From Bifidobacterium sp. N4G05 (lineage in GTDB: Bacteria > Actinomycetota > Actinomycetes > Actinomycetales > Bifidobacteriaceae): 64,000 nucleotides of DNA. This document shows positions 49,856 through 58,258 of the stretch, one piece after another; the stretch's first letter is position 1, and every line of letters begins with the position of its first letter. The notes beneath the pieces are model-generated. The model did not search any database and was not told the origin of the DNA. It saw only the letters and a list, made by a program, of their open reading frames with translations. The position numbers and the translations under genes are program-made. The stretch spans positions 1-64,000 of the forward strand of contig NZ_NJNQ01000001.1 of the NCBI RefSeq assembly GCF_002742445.1, in the 5' to 3' direction.

Positions 49856-50794
49856 ATGGACAATGGAGCACAATATTCTGAGAGTCTCGCGCAGCTGCGG
49901 GCGCGTACCATCGAACAATGCCTTGCGGCGCAGCAACGAACCGGTAAGCAGCTAGTGTTTACACACAGCACGGCATTATGCCTGCAAAGAACCGAGATGC
50001 CAAGATATCCCGATCAGCAAATGCTGTCTTCTCTGCATGCCCTTGCCACAGATAACAACGCACGCACGCATCTTCGAAACGTCCAATTTGAACTGTGGAC
50101 AGGACCAATCATCGAAACCGCTACGCATTATGGCAAGATTCGCCATACGGATCCAGTAACCACATGGGCAATGCACGCGAATCGGCTTCCCCAAGAAGAA
50201 CTGATAACGCTTGGCGATTCAATGCTAAGAAGGAACCAACGTTTTTCCCAAGTCTGCATTGACGACTTCCATGAATATCTGGAACGGCTCAAAGATTTCA
50301 GCAACTACGCGAATGCGAATAGACAACGTCCCATCCGAGGAATCAGAAAAATGCAACATGCGTTACAGCTCATGCGCGAAGGCACGGATTCCTCGCAGGA
50401 AAGCCGTTGCAGGATTGCTCTGATTCGCAATGGGCTACCATGCCCGAAAGTCAACTGGAAGGTTCGACTGAACAATGGGAAAATCGCGCTTTTGGATATG
50501 GCCTATCCAGATATAAAAGTGGCCATCGAATACGACGGAAGACATCATGCCGGCCAATGGCTCGCCGACAGCAAGAGACGTGAAGCCTTAGAAGATGACG
50601 GTTGGGCATACATTCAAGTGACCGCCGAAAACCTTATGAACGACTTCGAGGAACGGGCACTCGCGCAACGCGTGGCCGACCGGATGAGCCAACGATTAAG
50701 CACGCCCATCATGCTCTGTCAAAGAATGCCCTCGGGAAGGATACACATCCGCATAACGTCTCTCGCCAATGGAAGCAGAAAGATTCTCATCTGA
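49856..50794 (+). CDS. DUF559-domain protein (putative PD-(D/E)XK nuclease fold)
   Basis: 312 aa. The C-terminal ~130 residues resemble DUF559/Vsr-like proteins: a conserved Glu (~182), LLDMAYPDIKVAIEYDGRHH with Asp214 and Glu225 as likely metal ligands, then GWAYIQVTAENL. The N-terminal ~170 residues (VFTHSTALCL..) resemble those of AbiEi-like/DUF559 proteins common in actinobacteria. ATG 49856 is chosen because a TATTCT box ends 6 nt before it (leaderless type) and no ribosome site exists for the longer frame from 49694. Function is unproven. Confidence 0.75.
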   Translation: MDNGAQYSESLAQLRARTIEQCLAAQQRTGKQLVFTHSTALCLQRTEMPRYPDQQMLSSLHALATDNNARTHLRNVQFELWTGPIIETATHYGKIRHTDPVTTWAMHANRLPQEELITLGDSMLRRNQRFSQVCIDDFHEYLERLKDFSNYANANRQRPIRGIRKMQHALQLMREGTDSSQESRCRIALIRNGLPCPKVNWKVRLNNGKIALLDMAYPDIKVAIEYDGRHHAGQWLADSKRREALEDDGWAYIQVTAENLMNDFEERALAQRVADRMSQRLSTPIMLCQRMPSGRIHIRITSLANGSRKILI

Positions 50795-50800
50795 AAGCCA

Positions 50801-50978
50801 CTATATGTGGCAGATTTGCCATCCCCGGACAAACCAAAACCGCTATATGTGGCAGACCAGACTGGTTTCAAGCTTCAAAAGACCCCAATCAGTACCCCCT
50901 AGACGAGATTTTCCTTGGGAGACTGCCACATATAACGGAAATCATTTTTCTGAAATGCCAAAAACTGCCACATATAGG
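50801..50978. repeat. 42-bp-phased inverted repeat array 2
   Basis: Same core and geometry as array 1: forward CTATATGTGGCAGA at 50801 and 50843, inverted CTGCCACATATA at 50923 and 50965, each pair exactly 42 bp apart. It starts 7 bp after the DUF559 stop and lies between convergent genes. The inner gap between the forward and inverted halves is ~67 bp (59 bp in array 1). Confidence 0.9.
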
Positions 50979-51022
50979 ACATTTCAAACTGAAAACACGG
51001 CATAGACATATCACCTTTTTCG

Positions 51023-51898
51023 TCAGATCGAAGACAGCATTTCGAAAACGTCATCATCATCGACGACGAGGCTATCGATTTTGCGGCGGCCGAGTTCGCG
51101 CAGCCATTCGTCGGGTTCCGTATCGGCGAGCGCACGGATGTCGAGATGCAACGGCTTGTGCCTTCCGACCACCACCTCGTTAGCATCTACAGCTTGGACC
51201 GGCCCGTCGAAATGGGCAAAGGCACCATCCGAAACATCCAGCCGATCCTTCCGACCCGGAAGGCGTGCGGCACTTCCCACCGATCCTTCCGTACCGTTCG
51301 AATTACCCGGAGCACCCGTACGGCCACCAGTCGGACATATGCCCAACACCGCCGCATACGTGTCATATAGCCCGCGTCGACGTACAGCGTATTCGGCATC
51401 AGATTCCTCCGCATGTTTTCTGCCGTCCACAATGTACGGCATTCCTGTGGTGATGTAGTGGAAGAAATGGCGATTGATGGCGTCGCATTCCGCCCGCATC
51501 ACGTCATATACCACTTCCACACCGGTTTCCTCAAGAATGCGAAGTCCTTTGCCGGCCACGATGGGATTCGGATCGATCGAACCGACCACGACGCGCGTTA
51601 TGCCGTGCGAAAGAATTAGATCGGTGCATGCCGGCTGCGATCCGACATGGCAGCAAGGTTCGAGAGTGTCGATGACCGTGGCTCCATGCATGTCGATACC
51701 ATGCTTGTCGGCGTAGTCGAAGGCCATGCGTTCCGCATGCGGTCCGCGGTAGCGGTCGTGGTATCCGGCTGCGAGAATCTCGCCGTCGCGAACCACCACC
51801 GTGCCGACCAACGGATTCGGATTCACCCAACCGGCTCCCTTATGGGCCAGTTCCAGCGCCTGCGTCATGTATTTCCGATATTGAGGCATGTCATCCAT
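51023..51898 (-). CDS. RibD-like riboflavin deaminase with degenerate reductase half
   Basis: 291 aa. Residues 1-~145 are a full pyrimidine deaminase domain: GAGWVNPNPLVGTVVV, PHAERMA (zinc His, catalytic Glu) and EPCCHVGSQPAC (zinc Cys). The C-terminal ~145 residues should be the NADPH reductase, usually ~220 aa, but they are short. The GRKHAEESD stretch and the end IDSLVVDDDDVFEML only faintly recall it, and the EGG motif is lost. A Gly/Asn/Ser-rich insert separates the parts. No other rib gene is near. The start is uncertain; MDDMPQYRKYM at 51898 fits RibD best. Confidence 0.75.
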   Translation of the reverse strand: MDDMPQYRKYMTQALELAHKGAGWVNPNPLVGTVVVRDGEILAAGYHDRYRGPHAERMAFDYADKHGIDMHGATVIDTLEPCCHVGSQPACTDLILSHGITRVVVGSIDPNPIVAGKGLRILEETGVEVVYDVMRAECDAINRHFFHYITTGMPYIVDGRKHAEESDAEYAVRRRGLYDTYAAVLGICPTGGRTGAPGNSNGTEGSVGSAARLPGRKDRLDVSDGAFAHFDGPVQAVDANEVVVGRHKPLHLDIRALADTEPDEWLRELGRRKIDSLVVDDDDVFEMLSSI

Positions 51899-52069
51899 GG
51901 TTCCAAGCATATTGCGTCGATTGCAGTTCCACATTTCAAAATCGCCACGAGACATTCCGTAAATGGATAGGCGCGAACCGGTCATCCGTTCCATCGCCGT
52001 ACGGCGTCGCACAATAACGCCATACAATGTTGGCAGACCAGCAAAGGAACCAGCGAGAGGAAACATCAC

Positions 52070-52495
52070 ATGCAGCGTGAAATCATGACGTCTATCCCAT
52101 TTCTGAGCCAACCGTCCGTCGAGGCCGAAAACACCGAAGCGGATTTAGTCGCGGCACAGGACTTGAAGGACACGCTTGACGCGCATCGCAATGGCTGCGT
52201 GGGCATGGCGGCCAATATGATCGGCGTGTCCAAACGCATCATCGCGTTTGTGGACGAGGATTTGGGTGGCCGTATCACCGTCATGTTCAATCCTCACATC
52301 ACCGCGCAGGACGGCGCCTACGACGCTTCCGAAGGCTGCCTGTCCCTCAATGGCGAGCGTCATACGTTGCGATACCAACGCATTGAGGTGACGTATGCGA
52401 ATCGCAAGTTCCGCGAGCGCCATGCCACGTTCACTGGTTTCACCGCGCAGATCATCCAGCATGAGATCGATCATTGCGACGGCGTGGTCATCTGA
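52070..52495 (+). CDS. Peptide-deformylase-like protein
   Basis: 141-aa member of the deformylase family. Motif 2 EGCLSL (Cys90) and motif 3 QHEIDH (His131, Glu132, His135) keep the metal ligands and general base. Motif 1 reads GMAANMIG, with Met50 where active deformylases have Gln. Such short proteins form a recognised divergent branch. It has a GAGAGGA ribosome site and is divergent from the RibD-like gene. Deformylase activity is uncertain; a second, canonical def elsewhere is expected. Confidence 0.82.
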   Translation: MQREIMTSIPFLSQPSVEAENTEADLVAAQDLKDTLDAHRNGCVGMAANMIGVSKRIIAFVDEDLGGRITVMFNPHITAQDGAYDASEGCLSLNGERHTLRYQRIEVTYANRKFRERHATFTGFTAQIIQHEIDHCDGVVI

Positions 52496-52552
52496 GGCAC
52501 AACGTGCAGCGCCTCGGCAAGATGCACTGTGGCAAAGATCTTTTCCTGTAAC

Positions 52553-53065
52553 TTAGGCGGTAGCCGAAGTATCGATGCGCGTGAAATACTCAGTGTCCGA
52601 CTCGTGATCGATACAGGCGCCGAGATGACGCTGCACCGCCAACGAAGCGGGATTGTTCTTATGTACGGAAAGGTACGCCTCCGTGATGCCGAACTCGTCA
52701 CGCGCCCTGATAAGCAATAGCCTTAATCCCTCGGTGGCATATCCGCGTCCACGCCATTCGGGAGCGATTCCGTATCCGATATGGCCCGCGCCTTCCTTCA
52801 ACGCATCGTTGAGCTCATGACGCAGGTTGAAGATGCCGACATATTCGCCTTGATCGTTCACAAGGATGTATTTGGTGGCCGGCACCCAACCGGGCTTGAG
52901 TCCGATGCCCGCGGACTCGTTTTCAAGATCGCGCACATATTTCCCGAAAGCGGCCTTGTCCATGCCGGACGCAGGATTCTCGAATCCGTTTTCATCCGCG
53001 GGGAACTTATCGAACAGCGCATAAGTCCGTTCCGGTTCCCCCGACCACACCTCGATCAAATGCAT
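52553..53065 (-). CDS. GNAT-family N-acetyltransferase
   Basis: 170 aa. The acetyl-CoA loop motif is in GYGIAPEWRGRGYATEG, preceded by YVGIFNLRHELND (beta 4) and followed by AYLSVHKNNPASLAVQRHLGA, typical of RimJ/RimL-like GNATs. ATG 53065 gives the usual N-terminus and has a TATATT box 8 nt upstream, suggesting a leaderless start; ATG 53107 is an alternative. Substrate unknown. Confidence 0.82.
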   Translation of the reverse strand: MHLIEVWSGEPERTYALFDKFPADENGFENPASGMDKAAFGKYVRDLENESAGIGLKPGWVPATKYILVNDQGEYVGIFNLRHELNDALKEGAGHIGYGIAPEWRGRGYATEGLRLLLIRARDEFGITEAYLSVHKNNPASLAVQRHLGACIDHESDTEYFTRIDTSATA

Positions 53066-53186
53066 GGCACAATAATATATCCTCTGACTTTGACGTTCCT
53101 TGGTCATGCGGCTCACTTTGCCGTGCTCCACTGCCGCAACGCCCAGTGTCCTCACAGACAGACTTAGTAAAAGACAATTTCGGAAG

Positions 53187-53206
53187 TTCATGATATTTTA
53201 CATGAA
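53187..53206. promoter_or_regulatory. Inverted repeat in the divergent GNAT / RHH-like promoter region
   Basis: TTCATG-N8-CATGAA between the GNAT gene and the RHH-like gene. It could be an operator for the latter. Confidence 0.35.
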
Positions 53207-53324
53207 TGACCTTCCAAACTCTCAACGAGTAATCTATTCGCTCCCAGCAAGACGTCAAACACCCTCGTTAATTTGCCATATATCGCGCTTGTATCATAGT
53301 TCCTAGGCAAGCGAGGTGATTAAC

Positions 53325-53780
53325 ATGGCTACATTGACTTTCGACAACGCGACCTTTGAGCGCGCGGAAGTGGCGGCGGCACGCGAAGGACGCAGCGTCT
53401 ACGACCTGCTCAACGCGACGCTGGTCGATTATGCCGCCACCGTGCCGCTGTCCAAAGTGGACGACGGAATCAAGGTCGACGCGGACGGCTATCCCGAGTT
53501 CAAAGTCAATCGCGACACCGCATGCATCGTGAAGCCCGCCGCATACCGCGGGGACGGAGTCGGACTGTACTCCCACGGCTGGGACGACGACGGCGACATC
53601 CCCCTACTTGACTGGAGCTCTGCGGGACTGATCCGCGAGTCCATCGTGCGATGCTCGCAAATTGCCAGAATTCCACGCGCCGGTTTCCTTAAGGACAAGC
53701 CATTCGGCATGCTGAGCAGGCGCGACGCGATCAGGGTCACACGTGAACTGACGCGACCGCACCCCGAATTGTTCACCTGA
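53325..53780 (+). CDS. Hypothetical protein with RHH/antitoxin-like N-terminus
   Basis: 151 aa. The first ~40 residues (MATLTFDNATFERAEVAAAR..SVYDLLNATLVDYA) have the strand-helix-helix pattern of DinJ/RelB-type ribbon-helix-helix antitoxins. The remaining ~110 residues match no family I recognise and end RVTRELTRPHPELFT. ATG 53325 lies 6-8 nt after GAGGTG; GTG 53316 is an alternative. No obvious toxin follows; the next gene is deaminase-like. Function not assigned. Confidence 0.65.
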   Translation: MATLTFDNATFERAEVAAAREGRSVYDLLNATLVDYAATVPLSKVDDGIKVDADGYPEFKVNRDTACIVKPAAYRGDGVGLYSHGWDDDGDIPLLDWSSAGLIRESIVRCSQIARIPRAGFLKDKPFGMLSRRDAIRVTRELTRPHPELFT

Positions 53781-53895
53781 TCAAACACACAGCCGGATTT
53801 CCGGCTGAAAAGCGCCGCCCACTTGTTCGCCAAACTCGTATGGCGAATTCGAACGCACCTCCCCGAACATAACGAAAAGAAGGACGAATCCCCGC

Positions 53896-54357
53896 ATGGA
53901 CGAAACGGAACGGCTCATCGAAGACGAACTCTATCGAAGCGCTGCGGAACTTATCAAACAACGCTTTCCCTCCGGATGGGGCGGAGCAGCGGCAATGCGA
54001 CTGGAATGCAGAGACGATACTCCCGCACAAATCGTAACCAGCGTGGCGATCGAGACGCCAAACGCCTCGGCATCACTGTGCATCGAGACGGGCGCGATGT
54101 GCGAAGCGATGAAACGCAATCAACGGATCACCCACACCATCTGCTTGGTGAGAGACAACGAAAATAGCCCGTTCATAGTGCTTTCTCCATGCGGCATCTG
54201 TCAAGAGCGACTGAGATATTGGGGAAACGACGTCCGATGCGCCATTACCGATCACACAAACGACGGACGCATCCTGTTCCTTCGGCTGGACGACCTGCAA
54301 CCACATCACTGGACACAAGCATATCCGACTTCCGAGCTCGAACACTTCGACTACTGA
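53896..54357 (+). CDS. Cytidine-deaminase-like zinc protein
   Basis: 153 aa. Zinc-binding and catalytic residues of the cytidine deaminase fold are visible: Cys62-Ile-Glu64 in LCIETGAM, and Cys99 and Cys102 in SPCGICQERL. The pattern is that of CDA and blasticidin-S-deaminase-like enzymes. The C-terminus has extra aromatic and His residues (HHWTQAYP..EHFDY). It probably deaminates a free nucleoside; salvage or drug resistance are both possible. Confidence 0.8.
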   Translation: MDETERLIEDELYRSAAELIKQRFPSGWGGAAAMRLECRDDTPAQIVTSVAIETPNASASLCIETGAMCEAMKRNQRITHTICLVRDNENSPFIVLSPCGICQERLRYWGNDVRCAITDHTNDGRILFLRLDDLQPHHWTQAYPTSELEHFDY

Positions 54358-54677
54358 CCCACCCAGTTAGCATTGGCCCAGTCTGGCGGACAGACGATGC
54401 TAAAACCATGGCTACCATGGCTCATGTTTTATACGCATGCCGTTGAATCAGACCCCACTCCACTGTTGCGGCATGACGATGGGATATGGGATAATCTACA
54501 AGGTGCTTTTGCGTGGACAGACACCGGGATGACACGGGAAAACAAACGGCGGATGACACAAAACGGGCCGTTCGGAACACCTCGTGGACGATTGTGCCAT
54601 TCTTCATTTGCGTCATTACGGAATCAGGTCCAGCAAAACGTTGGAATTGCAACGATAAGACAGGATTGTAGATTTAT
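54358..54677. other. 320-bp gap before ettA
   Basis: No gene is supported: the open frames here lack ribosome sites and family-like sequence. A weak TTGCGG ... GATAAT promoter (around 54470-54495) may serve ettA, which has only a distant AGGA site before its ATG. Confidence 0.5.
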
Positions 54678-56354
54678 ATGGCTGAGTTTATTTACCAGAT
54701 GATCAAGGCCCGCAAGGCTTACGGCGACCGTGTGATTCTCGATGACGTGACTTTGAGCTTCCTGCCGGGCGCGAAGATTGGCGTTGTTGGCCCGAACGGC
54801 ATGGGTAAGTCCACGCTGCTGAAGATCATGGCCGGACTCGACACCGTGTCTAATGGCGAGGCTTCTTTGACTCCGGGTTATACCGTCGGCATTCTGCAGC
54901 AGGAACCGCCGCTGGATGACACCAAGACTGTTGGCGAGAACATCAAGATGGCGTTCGGTGAGATCGCTGAAAAGGTGGCTCGTTTCAACCAGATTGGCGA
55001 GGAAATGGCCAATCCGGATGCCGATTTCGACGCTTTGATGGATGAGATGGGCAAGCTGCAGAACGATATCGACGCTGCGAATGGTTGGGATCTTGATTCT
55101 CAGCTTGAGCAGGCTATGGATGCTTTGCAGTGCCCGGATCCGGATACTCCGGTAACGGTATGCTCCGGTGGTGAACGCCGTCGTGTGGCATTGTGCAAGC
55201 TGCTGCTTGAGGCTCCTGATCTGCTGCTGCTCGACGAGCCTACCAACCATCTTGACGCCGAGTCGATTCTGTGGTTGGAGCAGTTCCTGCACCAGTACAA
55301 GGGTGCCGTCATCGCCGTTACCCACGATCGTTATTTCATGGATAACGTGGCCGAGTGGATCTGCGAGGTCGACCGTGGTCAGCTGTACCCGTATAAGGGC
55401 AACTACACCACGTATTTGGAGACCAAGGCCAAGCGTATGGAGATCCAGGGCGCCAAGGATGCCAAGCTCGCCAAGCGTCTGAAGAGCGAACTTGATTGGG
55501 TGCGCTCTTCGCCGAAGGCCCGTCAGGCCAAGAACAAGGCTCGTCTGGAGCGTTACGACCAGATGGAGCAGGAGGCACGCAACAACAAGAAGCTTGACTT
55601 CTCCGAGATTCAGATTCCGGCCGGCCCGCGCTTGGGCTCTACCGTGCTGGAAGCCGAGCATATTCACAAGGCGTTCGGCGACCGTGTGTTGATCGACGAT
55701 CTGAGCTTCACGCTGCCGCGTAACGGCATTGTTGGTGTGATCGGCCCGAATGGTGTGGGTAAGTCCACCCTGTTCAAGACCATCGTTGGCCTTGAACCGT
55801 TGACGTCCGGTTCGTTGAAGATCGGCGAGACCGTGCAGATCAGCTATGTGGATCAGAATCGTGCTGGCCTTGACCCGAACAAGAACCTATGGGAGGCCGT
55901 GTCCGACGGTCTTGACTTCATCGAAGTGGCCGGCGTGGAAGTGCCGACCCGCGCATATGTGGCGTCCTTCGGTTTCAAGGGTTCCGACCAGCAGAAGCTC
56001 ACCGGCGTGCTGTCCGGTGGTGAACGCAATCGTCTGAATCTTGCTTTGACTCTGAAGCAGGGCGGCAACCTGCTGCTGCTCGACGAACCGACCAACGATC
56101 TTGATGTCGAAACTCTTGAATCGCTTGAAAACGCGCTGCTTGGCTTCCCGGGCTGCGCTGTGGTGATTTCCCACGACCGTTGGTTCCTCGACCGCGTGGC
56201 CACGCATATTCTCGCATGGGAAGGCGATGACGAGAATCCAGCCAAGTGGTACTGGTTCGAAGGCAACTTCCAGGCCTATCAGGAGAACCGTGTCGCTCGT
56301 CTCGGCGAAGACGCGGCTCGCCCCCACCGTCTCCATCGCAAACTGACGCGCTAA
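54678..56354 (+). CDS. ettA: Energy-dependent translational throttle protein EttA (ABC-F)
   Basis: 558-aa ABC-F ATPase binding the ribosomal E site. Two ABC modules have Walker A GPNGMGKSTLL and GPNGVGKSTLF, signatures CSGGERRRVAL and LSGGERNRLNLAL, and Walker B LLLLDEPTNHLDAES and LLLLDEPTNDLDVET. The linker (~240-310) is the charged P-site interaction motif region (KLAKRLKSELDWVRSSPKAR). It is followed by an unusual tandem repeat and a terminator. Confidence 0.95.
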   Translation: MAEFIYQMIKARKAYGDRVILDDVTLSFLPGAKIGVVGPNGMGKSTLLKIMAGLDTVSNGEASLTPGYTVGILQQEPPLDDTKTVGENIKMAFGEIAEKVARFNQIGEEMANPDADFDALMDEMGKLQNDIDAANGWDLDSQLEQAMDALQCPDPDTPVTVCSGGERRRVALCKLLLEAPDLLLLDEPTNHLDAESILWLEQFLHQYKGAVIAVTHDRYFMDNVAEWICEVDRGQLYPYKGNYTTYLETKAKRMEIQGAKDAKLAKRLKSELDWVRSSPKARQAKNKARLERYDQMEQEARNNKKLDFSEIQIPAGPRLGSTVLEAEHIHKAFGDRVLIDDLSFTLPRNGIVGVIGPNGVGKSTLFKTIVGLEPLTSGSLKIGETVQISYVDQNRAGLDPNKNLWEAVSDGLDFIEVAGVEVPTRAYVASFGFKGSDQQKLTGVLSGGERNRLNLALTLKQGGNLLLLDEPTNDLDVETLESLENALLGFPGCAVVISHDRWFLDRVATHILAWEGDDENPAKWYWFEGNFQAYQENRVARLGEDAARPHRLHRKLTR

Positions 56355-56582
56355 GCCGTTAAGCAGACAGTCCTGTGGACTGTCTGTAGGCTTAGTCTGA
56401 GTGAGGCGACAGCCGAAGGAAGGCAACAATGAGCCTTGCGAAGCAAGACCATAATTGCAGGGCCACAGGCTAGCCGTTAAGCAGACAGTCCTGTGGACTG
56501 TCTGTAGGCTTAGCCTGAGTGAGGCGACAGCCGAACGAGGGTAACAATGAGCTTTGCGAAGCAAGTCCATAATTGCAGGGCC
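56355..56582 (+). repeat. Tandem 118-bp structured repeat (two copies)
   Basis: Copy 1 56355-56472, copy 2 56473-56582, ~90% identical. Each starts GCCGTTAAG and holds a 10-bp hairpin (CAGACAGTCC / GGACTGTCTG, loop TGT), a GxCTgagtgAGGC stem, and the mini-hairpin TTGC-GAA-GCAA. Each also has a purine-rich SD-like stretch 4-6 nt before an ATG opening 13-14 codons (MSLAKQDHNCRATG and MSFAKQVHNCRAG). It directly follows the ettA stop. Confidence 0.9.
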
Positions 56583-56602
56583 GGTTAACCCCATATTTCA
56601 GT

Positions 56603-56636
56603 AAAGCGCCGTGCTTCGTTACGAAGTGCGGCGCTT
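56603..56636 (+). terminator. Terminator below ettA and the tandem repeat
   Basis: Stem AAAGCGCCG..CTTCG / CGAAG..CGGCGCTTT with a TTA loop; symmetrical A/T flanks. Confidence 0.8.
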
Positions 56637-56785
56637 TGCCGTATGTGAATCGTTTGACGATTACCTGCCGTTCACGCTGCTCACGCATTCGTTACAAAAC
56701 AATCCGGCGGAATTTACCGCCCTTGCGTAGACTCGAATCCGGAACGAAGCGTTACCTATGCGACTCAGAAGAATCGAGGAGTGTC

Positions 56786-57700
56786 ATGACAGAAACGGCA
56801 ATCACACCATTGCAACGGTTAGCAAAGGTGCTTCAACTGGGCACGCCGTCCATGTACCGCAATCATATGTATGTGAATGGTGAAAGCCTGTATTTTCCCA
56901 CTGGCCGCGTGTATGGCGGTCAGGTGATTGCGCAGGCTATGATGGCCGCATCCAAAACGGTGTCGCCGTCTCGCCTGCCGAATTCGATTCATGGCTATTT
57001 CATTTCTGCCGGTGATATTCGTCAGGATTTGCTGTTTGATGTGGAGAATCTGCGTGATGGCCGCTCGTTCTCCGCTCGTCGCGTGAATGTCACGCAGGCT
57101 CAGGGTTCGATTCTGACGGCCATCGCCAGCTTCCAGGAGCAGGGTCAGGATGGCATTGAGTTCGCCGACCCCATGCCGGAAGGCGTGCCGGAGCCGGAAA
57201 CGTTGACCAGTGCGAAGCAGCTGATGGAGCCGTTTGCCGAAAAGTCTTCGTATGCCAAATACTATGCGGAAAAGTCGCCGTTCGACATTCGTCATGTGAC
57301 GCGCACGATCATGCTGGGTGCCGATAAGAAGAGCGCCAGTAACGATTCCGGCAAGCAGATGGTGTGGATGAAGGCCGACGGCACGGTTGACGTTCCGCAG
57401 GTCATGCATCGTGCGATGTTGGCTATGGGTTGCGATCAGGTGATGCTGGAGCCGGTGTTGCGTCGTGCCGGGTTAAGTATTGCCACGCCTGGCATTTCGT
57501 TCGCTTCGATCGATCATTCGATGTGGTGGTATCGCGATATCGACATCAATCAGTGGCATTTGTATGTGCAGGATACGCCTACCGCGGCTCACGGCCGTGG
57601 CTTGGGGCAGGCGAAGGTATACACGCAGGATGGCGAGCTTGTTGCCTGCATGACTCAGGAGGCGATGATTCGTGTTCCTGAGGAGGATTTGAAGAAGTAA
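56786..57700 (+). CDS. tesB: Acyl-CoA thioesterase II (TesB)
   Basis: 304-aa double-hotdog thioesterase. The N-terminal hotdog has YGGQVIAQAMMAASKTV. The C-terminal hotdog has SIDHSMWWYRDIDINQWHLY with the catalytic Asp, and HGRGLGQAKVYTQDGELVA. The ATG is set by GAGGAG 4 nt upstream; the longer open frame from 56573 runs through the repeat and is not used. It hydrolyses acyl-CoA; its physiological role in bifidobacteria is unclear. Confidence 0.92.
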   Translation: MTETAITPLQRLAKVLQLGTPSMYRNHMYVNGESLYFPTGRVYGGQVIAQAMMAASKTVSPSRLPNSIHGYFISAGDIRQDLLFDVENLRDGRSFSARRVNVTQAQGSILTAIASFQEQGQDGIEFADPMPEGVPEPETLTSAKQLMEPFAEKSSYAKYYAEKSPFDIRHVTRTIMLGADKKSASNDSGKQMVWMKADGTVDVPQVMHRAMLAMGCDQVMLEPVLRRAGLSIATPGISFASIDHSMWWYRDIDINQWHLYVQDTPTAAHGRGLGQAKVYTQDGELVACMTQEAMIRVPEEDLKK

Positions 57701-57706
57701 GGACAA

Positions 57707-58258
57707 TCAGGCTTTCGTTTGGGTTGCCGATTTGGTTGCCGCGGCCGCGTAACGGTTTCGTTGCGTGGCCGTTTTCATTTTCGGGCTTTCCGGACCGTCG
57801 ATTGGTGGGATTTGGCACAACCACTCCCCCACAATGCCGATGATCATGTCAGCGATGCATACGATTGCCGCGATCGCGCATTCGAGAATGACCTGACTGT
57901 AGAACGTCGCCTCACCATGTGGCAGGCTCATGATGAGCTGCCCTCCGTACCAACCGGCCAACGCCGCTCCGGCAACACCCAACGCCTTGCATGACACCAG
58001 TGTGGCGAATGCTTTCCGCGGGTCCAACGGTTTCAACTGCACGCGTTTTTCGGGATCCGTGCTGGTGTATTTGTGGATCTGCAATGCCATATACAGCACG
58101 ACGAGTCCCAAAATCGCCAGTACCACAGGCACGATCCATGGAGCGCCCACGAGCGGTAGTCCTGAAATCTCACCGTATTTCGCCAAGCCAATACCAGCGA
58201 GCACTCCTAATGCGGCGGCGAGAACGTAGTACCACCAAGGGGTTCTGCGTGCCTTCAC
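57707..58258 (-). CDS. DUF3180 membrane protein
   Basis: 183-aa protein with four membrane segments in two pairs (~10-30, 40-60, ~90-112, 122-145) and a basic C-terminal tail. It overlaps the end of folBK by 4 bp. DUF3180 genes lie behind folK in many actinobacteria, so it is a conserved operon member of unknown function. Confidence 0.85.
   Translation of the reverse strand: MKARRTPWWYYVLAAALGVLAGIGLAKYGEISGLPLVGAPWIVPVVLAILGLVVLYMALQIHKYTSTDPEKRVQLKPLDPRKAFATLVSCKALGVAGAALAGWYGGQLIMSLPHGEATFYSQVILECAIAAIVCIADMIIGIVGEWLCQIPPIDGPESPKMKTATQRNRYAAAATKSATQTKA

Noticed and set aside
47984-50978. CRISPR array
   Set aside because: The core is only ~13 bp, orientation flips within each array, there are two repeats per half, and no cas genes are near.
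54373-54702. 109-codon frame before ettA
   Set aside because: No ribosome site, no recognisable sequence, overlaps the ettA start.
56573-56785. N-terminal extension of tesB in the open frame from 56573
   Set aside because: It runs through the repeat tail and terminator; ATG 56786 has the proper ribosome site and family N-terminus.
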